Of a DNA stretch of 64,000 nt, positions 57,260 through 64,000 are shown piece by piece. Within the stretch, counting starts at the first letter, position 1. Each line of letters starts with the position of its first letter. The translations under genes and the position numbers were made by a program. The notes below the pieces were generated by a model. That model saw only the letters and a program-made list of their open reading frames with translations, was not told the origin of the DNA and searched no databases. Source of the stretch: Terebella lapidaria (taxonomy: Eukaryota > Annelida > Polychaeta > Terebellida > Terebellidae); NCBI GenBank assembly GCA_949152475.1, contig CASCJZ010000061.1:124001-188000 (forward strand), written 5' to 3'.

Positions 57260-58024
57260 ATCTATTTACCACAAATTATCGTTCAAAAAATGTCATACAC
57301 AATAGGCCTAATGCAGTGTCTGGAAATGGGAGTGCTGAGACACCTGTTTGACAACTAAAAACAGTGAACATGATTTTAACATACTGATACTTCTGATGTT
57401 ACAGTCATGTTCAATGTATGGATACTAAAACATAATTGTCTAATACCCACACCATAGATCTGTAGATGGATGCCTGCGATCTCAATGCTCATCATTTTTA
57501 TTTTGGTGATTCTGTTTAGGATAAAAGTATAAAATGTTATGGTTTACAAACACGCATGCATTTTCCCACGAAAATGTTTGGAGAGATGAGACTTTGTAAA
57601 TAATCGTTGATCAAGTTGCTACATACAAATGCTTGATCCTTCAAGATTAATTATTGCGAGATGTTTCGCTGCAGCCTTACACTGGACTCCGCTGGTACAG
57701 AAACTCACATGTTGAAGAATGAGATGTTCAGACAATAAAGAAATAATTTAATTTTTCGGATTGCGGGAACAGCATATTGCGGTAGCAGCGAACGCGTCCG
57801 TGAATTATGTGCCATGACTGGACGCGTGAAGGAAATGCTGGACACGTGTCAAAACCAGGAGGGAAAAATCGCCCGCATGCACTTGCATCTTTAGCCGTGT
57901 CTGTTTTTCATGCGGACGCACGGGAACGCGTCCCGTAATTCTCTTGGAAGATGGTACGCGTCTTTTGTTTTGGAAATGGCAGGCGGGTGCAAAGTTTTGG
58001 GGAACTCTACCGCAGTCAGTACCG
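57260..58024. other. Right part of the TA-flanked transposon
   Basis: Noncoding, with CpG-containing GCGTCC-type words at 57790-57990 and the right inverted end at 58008-58024. Confidence 0.45.
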
Positions 58025-58420
58025 TAGGAAATGATATATGCTGAATATTCTCGTGACCTTGAATTTGACCTCTGACCTCATTTTCAATGTCCAAGGACAA
58101 ACTGGCTGATATCTTGCTCCTCTATTGACTGTATGGCTTGGGAATCAATTGTGGACATGATATAGAAAATGCTATATACTGAATATTTTGATGACTTTGA
58201 ATTTGACCTTTGCCCCTTCATTTTCAAGGCCACAGCACAAAATTGCTAATATCTCTCAGATTATTGAATTTACAGCTTAGCAATCACCTGTGGACAAGAT
58301 ATATGCTTAATGTTATATATGCTGAATATTCTCTTGACCTTGAATCCAACCAGTGACCTGGTTAACATCTAAAATATTAAACATTGTCCGGTAACCTATC
58401 TTTGGCCCTTGGCCTAATTT

Positions 58421-60495
58421 TCTTATTGATGCATAACACTCCTCAAATGTACCCCTGTGACATGTATAAATTTCGTTGCCCTTGAATAGCTCGAAGTGGG
58501 CCATTTTTGGCCTAAGTACGGCCCAAATGGGACTTTCCCATGTTAAATTCTCCTATGCTTTATAATGGGACACATTAAGCCAAATATCTCACTTAATATT
58601 GAGATTAAAGACTAGGAATCAATTATGGACATATAGGAAATGATATATGCTGAATATTCTCGTGACCTTGAATTTGACCTCTGACCTCGGTTTCAAGGTC
58701 AGAGCACAAAATGTCTAATAACTTGCTCATTATCAACTTTACAGCTTAGGAATCAATTGTGGACATATAGGAAATGATATATGCCGAATATTTTGATGAC
58801 CTTGAATTTGACCTTTGACCTCATTTTCAAGGTCACAGAACAAAATGACTAATATCTCACTTATTATCGATTTTACAGCTTAGGGATCAATTGTGGACAT
58901 ATAGGAAATGATATATGCCGAATATTCTGATAACCTTGAACTTCACCTTTAACCTCATTTTCAAGGTCAAAGGACAAAATGGCTAACATCTCACTCATTA
59001 TAGATTTTACAGCTTAGGGATCAATTGTGGACATATAGGAAATGATATATGCCGGATATTCTCGTGACCTTGAATTTGACCTCTGACCTCGGTTTCAAGA
59101 TCAGAGCACAAAATGTTCAATATCACGCTTAATCGACTTTACAGCTTATAAATCAATCGTGGACATATAGGAAATGATATATGCCGACTATTCTGATGAC
59201 GTTGATTTTGACATTTGACCTCATTTTCAAGGTCAAAGGACAAAATGACTAATATCTCACTCATTATCGATTATACAGCTTAGGGATCAATTGTGGACAT
59301 ATAGGATATGATATATGCTGAATATTCTCGTGACCTTGAATTTGACCTCTGACTTCGGTTTCAAGGTCAGAGCACAAAATGTTTAATATTGCGCTTATTA
59401 TCGACTTTGCAGCTTAGGAATCAATTGTGGACATATAGGAAATGATATATGCCAACTATTCTGATGACGTTGATTTTGACCTTTGACCTCATTTTCAAGG
59501 TCACAGGACAAAAGGCCTAGTATCTCACTTATTATCGATTTCACAGCTCAGGGATCAATTGTGGACATACAGGAAATGATATATGCTGAATATCATCGTG
59601 ACCTTGAATTTGACCTCTGACCTCATTTCCAGGACCACAGGACAAAATGGCTGATATCTCACTTATTATCGACTTTACAGCTTAGCAACCAATTGTAAAC
59701 ATATAGAAAATGATATATCCTGAACATTGTCATGACCTTGACCTTTGACTTCATTTTCAGGGTCGCAGGACAAAATGGCCAGTATCTCGCTTATTATCGA
59801 CTTTACAGCTTAGGAATCAATTATGAACTTATAGGAAATGATATATGCTGAACATTGCTATGACCTTGAATTTGACCTTTGACCTCATTTTCAAGGTCAG
59901 AGAACGAAATGGATAATATCTCGCTTTTTATCGACTTTACAGCTTAGCAATCAATTGCAGACATATAGAAAATGATTTATTCTGAACATTGTCACGACTT
60001 TGAACTTCACCTTCGACGTAATTTTCAAGGTCACAGGACAAAATGGATAATAGCTTGCTTATTATCGACTTTACAGCTTAGGAATCAATTATGAACATAT
60101 AGGAAATGATATAAGCTGAATATTGCTATGACCTTGAATTTTACCTTTGACCTCGTTTTTAAGGTCACAGGACAAAACGGCTAATATCTCACTTATTATC
60201 GACTTTACAGCTTAGGAATCAGTTGTGCTCCTATAAGGAATGATGTATGCCAAATATTTTGATGACCATTAATTCGACCTTCGACCTTATTTTCAAGGTC
60301 ATAGAACAAAATTGCTATTTTGTTTTACTTGTTATTGAATTTACAGCTTAGCATACAATAGACATATCGGGAATGATATAAATGTTTGCTGGATATTCTC
60401 ATGATGTTGCCTTTGACCAGTGACCTTATTTCCAGGTCACAGGAATATAAAACATATTTTGTCCGGTAACCTGTCTTAGCCCTTGGGCTAATTTT
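58421..60495 (+). mobile_element. Family-1 array, long regular run with 3' terminus
   Basis: Resumes the copy interrupted at 50307 ('cttattgatgcataacactcc'). About fourteen 134-bp units follow (58600-60440), then the tail at 60461-60495 (GTCCGGTAACC, hairpin TTAGCCCTTGGGCTAA). Within the run, units alternate between two sub-variants (GACCTCTGACCTCGGTTTC and GACCTTTGACCTCATTTTC), giving a higher-order pattern of about 268-400 bp. Confidence 0.75.
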
Positions 60496-61016
60496 TCTTT
60501 CATAATGGGAGCTGTCAGGACTGTACTCATAAAACACTTGAAGATACAGCTTAGAAATTGGCACTTTCAAATGGGAAGTTATATATGGCGACTTGTGTGG
60601 TGACCTCAAAAATGCCCAGATTTGCCTCTATAGATGAAATGCTTGCAGATAGAGCTCATGTTTGCATTATGAACATGTAGGGAGACATATATGGCACAAC
60701 TAATGATGACCTTGAACTTGACGTCAGATGACCATGAGTGCCAAATGTCTGACTCGGAATGTGTAAATTGACCTGAGCGCCCTAAGCAATTCCACCCTGA
60801 TATATCTTTGTATTATGAACATATAGAATATCAAATGCCGCACACATACATGTAATGGTGACATCGAAGTTCACACGGATGACCTTGATTGGTAAATCTC
60901 AGGGTCATATGTTCACACTGCGAACCTTGATTGGTAAATCTTAGGGTCTGTTACCTGCCAATGCTGCCATGGCCAAACCAAATTGTTCGATAACCTATCT
61001 TAGCCTTTGGGCTAAT
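60496..61016 (+). mobile_element. Older family-1 3' end remnant
   Basis: A diverged internal part ('gaacatgtagggagaca', 'gatgaccttgaacttgacg') ending in a second tail at 60988-61016 ('ttcgataacctatcttagcc', 'tttgggctaattttt'). Confidence 0.6.
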
Positions 61017-61515
61017 TTTTACCTTTGACCTCGATTTTACAGGTTAGGAATCAGGAATGATATATTCTGAATATTGTCATGACCTTGAATTTGTCCTTTG
61101 ACCTCATTTTTAAGGTCACAGGACAAATTGGCTAATATCTCGCTTATTATTGACTTTACAGCTTATGAATCTATTATGAACATATACGAAATTATATATT
61201 ATACAGATTATTCTCATGAGACCTTGAATTTGACCTTTGACCTAAATTTCAAGGTCACAGGACAAAATGACTAATTTCTCACTTATTATCGATTTTAAAG
61301 CTTTGGAATCAATTGTGAGCATATAGAAAAGGATATATGTTGAATATTGCCATGACCTTGAATTCGACCTTTGACCTCATTTTCAAGGTCAAAGGACAAA
61401 ATGGCTAATATCTTGCTCCTCTATTGACTTTATAGCTTGGGAACCAATTGTGGACATACAGAAAATGATATACACTGAATATTTTGATGACCTTGAATTT
61501 GACCTTGAACTTATT
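61017..61515 (+). repeat. Family-1 134-bp units, about four
   Basis: Plus-orientation units with the same TTTGACCTTTGACCTCATTT core, cut at about 61515 by the next element's head. Confidence 0.75.
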
Positions 61516-61786
61516 GTATCCCCCGAACAAAGTTCGGCGGATACTATGGATTTACGATCGTCGCGCCGCCGCCGCCGTGTCCGCAGACACTTTCTTGTGA
61601 ACGCGCTACAGCTTGCAAATCTGAACCGATTTTGATAATATTTTATATGGACATGTCTTATGGTGAGATCGCGACACCTATCGATTTTTGTTGCCATAGC
61701 AACCAAAATGACCGATTCGTGACACATTTTGTGACAAAATCAGCAATTTCAATACCCATGGCTTGTGAACGCTCTAGGAGTTGTAA
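61516..61786 (+). mobile_element. Third terminal-hairpin head (CCCCCGAAC / GTTCGGCGG)
   Basis: The hairpin CCCCCGAACAAAGTTCGGCG at about 61521-61542 is followed by a CCGCCG-rich tract and a body (AACGCGCTACAGCTTGCAAA, 'ttgccatagcaaccaaaatg'). Its organisation copies the family-1 heads, but the sequence differs. It is cut by the family-2 element at about 61787. Confidence 0.5.
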
Positions 61787-63951
61787 TTAGGGCATTTCGG
61801 CTACAGCTTCGGCTACTGGTTTTGTCAGAATTTTTTTTTTTCTTTTTTTTCACTTTTTTGTTTCCCAACGATAACTCGAGAACGCCTTGACGAATCTTCG
61901 AGAAATTTTCACCAGTTATCACATATATTACATAGATGAACCCTATTGTTTTGGAGCCGGCTCCGAGGTCCGGTTAGTCCGTGAGGATGAATTTTGTGTC
62001 AAATGGTTTCCGGATGATAACTCAAAAAGTACTTGTGCTACCATTCTGAAACTTGACATGTACGTTGATATAGTGTCTCAGAGGAACCGTATCAATTACG
62101 GAGTCAATCCCTCAAACGTCCTTCGACCCAGGGGCCGAAAACAATTTTGGTGAGCCATCCTTGAGGCTGATTGCATATCTCAGAAAAGGTGCATCGTAGA
62201 GCGAAACAGCTTTATTTTTGGACTCGTCACCCTAGACAAACATGTCTAAGGGGTAATATGGATGAACTTTAACCTTGACCCGAAGTTTGCATCGTAGAGT
62301 GAAATGGACGTTATTTTCGGACTCGTCGACCTAGACAAACATGTCTAAGGGGTATTATGGATAAACTTTGACCTTGACCTGAAATTTTTTGCCGAGTCGG
62401 CATTTTTCGTTTTCGTTGATATCTCGGAAACGGTGCGTCGTAGAGCGAAACGGACGTTGTTTTCGGACTCGTCACCCTAGACAAACATGTCTAATGGGTA
62501 TTATGGATGAACTTTGACCTTGACCCGAATTTTTCGTTTTCTTCGATATCTCGAAAACGGTGCGTCATAGAGCGAAACGGATTTTATTTTCGGACTCGTC
62601 ATCCTAGACAAACATGTCTAAGGGGGTATTATGGATGAACTTTGACCTTGACCTGAAATTTTTTTGCCGAGTCGGCATTTTTCGTTTTCTCATGTTTGAG
62701 GGGTATTATGGATGAACTTTGACCTTGACCCAAAATTTTTTCGCCGAGTTGGCATTTTTCGTTTTCTTCGATATCTCGGAAACGGTGTGTCGTAGAGCGA
62801 AACGGACGTTATTTTCGGACTCGTCACCCTAGACAAACATGTCTAAGGGGTATTATGGATGAACTTTGACCCTGACCCAAAATTTTTCCGCCGAGTCTGC
62901 ATTTTTCGTTTTCGTCGATATCTCGGAAACGGTGCGTCGTAGAGGGAAACGGATGTTATTTTCGGACTTTTCGACCTAGACAAACATGTCTAATGGGTAT
63001 TATGAATGAACTTTGACCTTGACCCGAAATTTTTCGCCAAGTCAGCATTTTTTGTTTTCGTCGATATATCGCAAACGGTGCATCGTAGAGCGAAACAGAC
63101 ATCATTTTTGGACTCATCGACATAGACAAACATGTCTTGACGGTTTTATGGATGAAGTTAGACCCGAAATTTTTTGCTGAGTCAGCATTTGTCGTCTTCG
63201 TCGATATCTCGGAAACGGTGTGTCGTAGAGCAAAACGGACGTTATTTTCGGACTCGTCGACCTAGACAAACATATCTTAGGGGTATTATGGATGAACCTT
63301 GACCTTGACCCAAATTTTTTTTGCCGAAGCGGCATTTTTCGCTTACATTGATATCTCGGAAATGGTGCGTCGTAGAGCGAAACGGACGTTATTTTCGGAC
63401 TCGTGATACTAGACAAACATGTCTGAGGTGTATGTTGGGTGAACTTGTTCCAGGGCCAATTTTTTTTTTGCTGAGTCGGCGTTTTTCATTTTCGGCCATA
63501 TTTCAGAAACAGTGCATCGTAGAGCGAAACGGACGTTATTTTCGGACTCGTGGCACTAGACAATTATGTCTTAGGGGTTTGTTGGGTCAACTTGATCCTG
63601 GGCCAAATTTTTTTTGCTTTTTCATTTTTCATTTTTGGCCATATCTCGGAAACGATACATCGTTGAATGAAATGGATGTTATTTTTGGACTCGTGGTACT
63701 AGACAAAGATATCGTAGGGGTGTGTTAGGTGAAATTGTGCCTGGGTCAAATTTTTTTTATGCTTAGTCGGTATTTTTCATTTTCGGCCATATCTCATTTA
63801 TTTTCATAAATATCTCAGAAACCGTCGTCTTGGATTGAAATGGATGTATCTACATAATCATTTTGGTTGCAGAGTTGTCAGTAATTAACAGTTCACCTGT
63901 GATTGTGTTGTGTATCGAAATGCCCCAAGGCCTCTAGGCCTTTACGTCTAG
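61787..63951 (+). mobile_element. Helitron-like nonautonomous element, family 2, with ~140-bp tandem units
   Basis: Starts with GGGCATTTCGGC and 'ttcggctactggttttg', a T-rich stretch, and a body shared with 10486-11102 (TTGGAGCCGGCTCCGAGGTC). Then about eleven units of ~140 bp follow (ATATCTCGGAAACGGTGCGT, 'cgtagagcgaaacggacg', CTAGACAAACATGTCTAAGG, 'gaactttgaccttgaccc'), progressively diverging to the right. It ends with the hairpin AAGGCCTCTAGGCCTT, then TACGTCTAG, then T. The 3' hairpin plus CTAG/T is a Helitron hallmark. No Rep/helicase ORF; the short open frames are accidental. Confidence 0.75.
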
Positions 63952-64000
63952 TTTTACAGGAATCACTACAATATTGAACAGGCACTTTGAGCAATGCTCA
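63952..64000. other. Right edge, no feature
   Basis: 49 bp of flanking sequence only. Confidence 0.4.

Larger units (their letters stand above)
51546..58024. mobile_element. 6.5-kb DNA transposon with 17-bp inverted ends and TA duplication
   Basis: The left end is CACTACTGACTGCGGTA and the right end read inward is CGGTACTGACTGCGGTA. TA flanks both sides (51544-51545, 58025-58026). The ends split the family-1 unit motif 'gtggacata'+'ta'+'ggaaatgatatatgc' exactly, which defines the boundaries. Inside are a family-1 copy (51758-54853), a LINE (about 55900-57259) and roughly 2 kb of its own sequence (51546-51757, 54854-55900, 57260-58024), GC-rich near the ends. No transposase was recognised. 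The ends (CACTA... on one side) and TA duplication do not settle the superfamily. Confidence 0.75.
50308..58420 (+). mobile_element. Family-1 Helentron/HINE-like copy C1, expanded to 8.1 kb by nested insertions
   Basis: Head AGGTTACCGAACC at 50308, GTC microsatellite (50355-50395), 5' body, units 51235-51545, then continuation 58025-58385 and tail 58386-58420 ('attgtccggtaacc', 'ggcccttggcctaa'). It sits in a T-run of an older copy, with the two flanks matching the uninterrupted sequence at 49945-49990. It contains a LINE 3' fragment (50670-51138) and the TA-flanked transposon (51546-58024). Without the insertions it would be about 1.2 kb. Confidence 0.75.

Noticed and set aside
61887-62153. 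88-codon ORF inside the family-2 element
   Set aside because: The frame lies in a conserved noncoding body that is not open in the sister copy at 10486-11102.

Overview
This 64 kb window is animal nuclear DNA. It is AT-rich, gene-poor and packed with repeats. Two partly overlapping signals support that: coding exons that join through GT/AG introns in consistent phase, and LINE, tRNA-SINE, solo-LTR, fold-back and Helitron-like repeats. The repeat style (short terminal hairpin, GTCC/GTC microsatellite, then a ~134-bp tandem core) resembles the pearl / HINE elements of molluscs, so a marine invertebrate, perhaps a mollusc, is my best guess. No single-copy marker gene is present to settle the lineage.

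The host genes are a divergent pair of immunoglobulin-like cell-surface receptor genes. The minus-strand gene (24929-32048) assembles into five exons with perfect phase agreement and a 672-residue product: signal peptide, two Ig-like ectodomains, one membrane helix and a ~395-residue tail. The tail holds four tandem 45-residue repeats, three of which carry a pair of tyrosines. An AATAAA overlaps its stop codon. The plus-strand gene starts at 40547 with its own signal-peptide exon, a cysteine-less V-like Ig exon and three further exons to 43136. No membrane or tail exon was found in the 20 kb of repeats that follow. About 8.5 kb separates the two start codons, and that space holds a fold-back element and a recent 422-bp duplication. 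A lone signal-peptide-like exon at 3101-3182 may belong to a third gene.

Left part (1-24.2 kb): few coding signals; short interspersed repeats that recur in inverted orientation elsewhere in the window; a Helitron-like element with a CTAG end (10486-11102); an unrecognised GC-rich block (14.4-15.8 kb); a 2.7-kb spacerless fold-back element (18385-21103) whose arms carry 29-bp repeats and a CAG/CTGAGG-rich centre; and a 134-bp repeat array interrupted by a solo LTR.

Right part (43.9-64 kb): a graveyard of nested elements. Family-1 Helitron/Helentron-like copies lie inside one another and inside T-runs. A TA-flanked inverted-repeat transposon (51546-58024) sits inside one 134-bp unit and itself contains a further family-1 copy and a LINE reverse-transcriptase ORF. 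The window closes with a second Helitron-like family (61787-63951) made of ~140-bp tandem units. The 134-bp unit carries several TGACCT/AGGTCA nuclear-receptor half-sites, including a perfect DR1, in dozens of copies.
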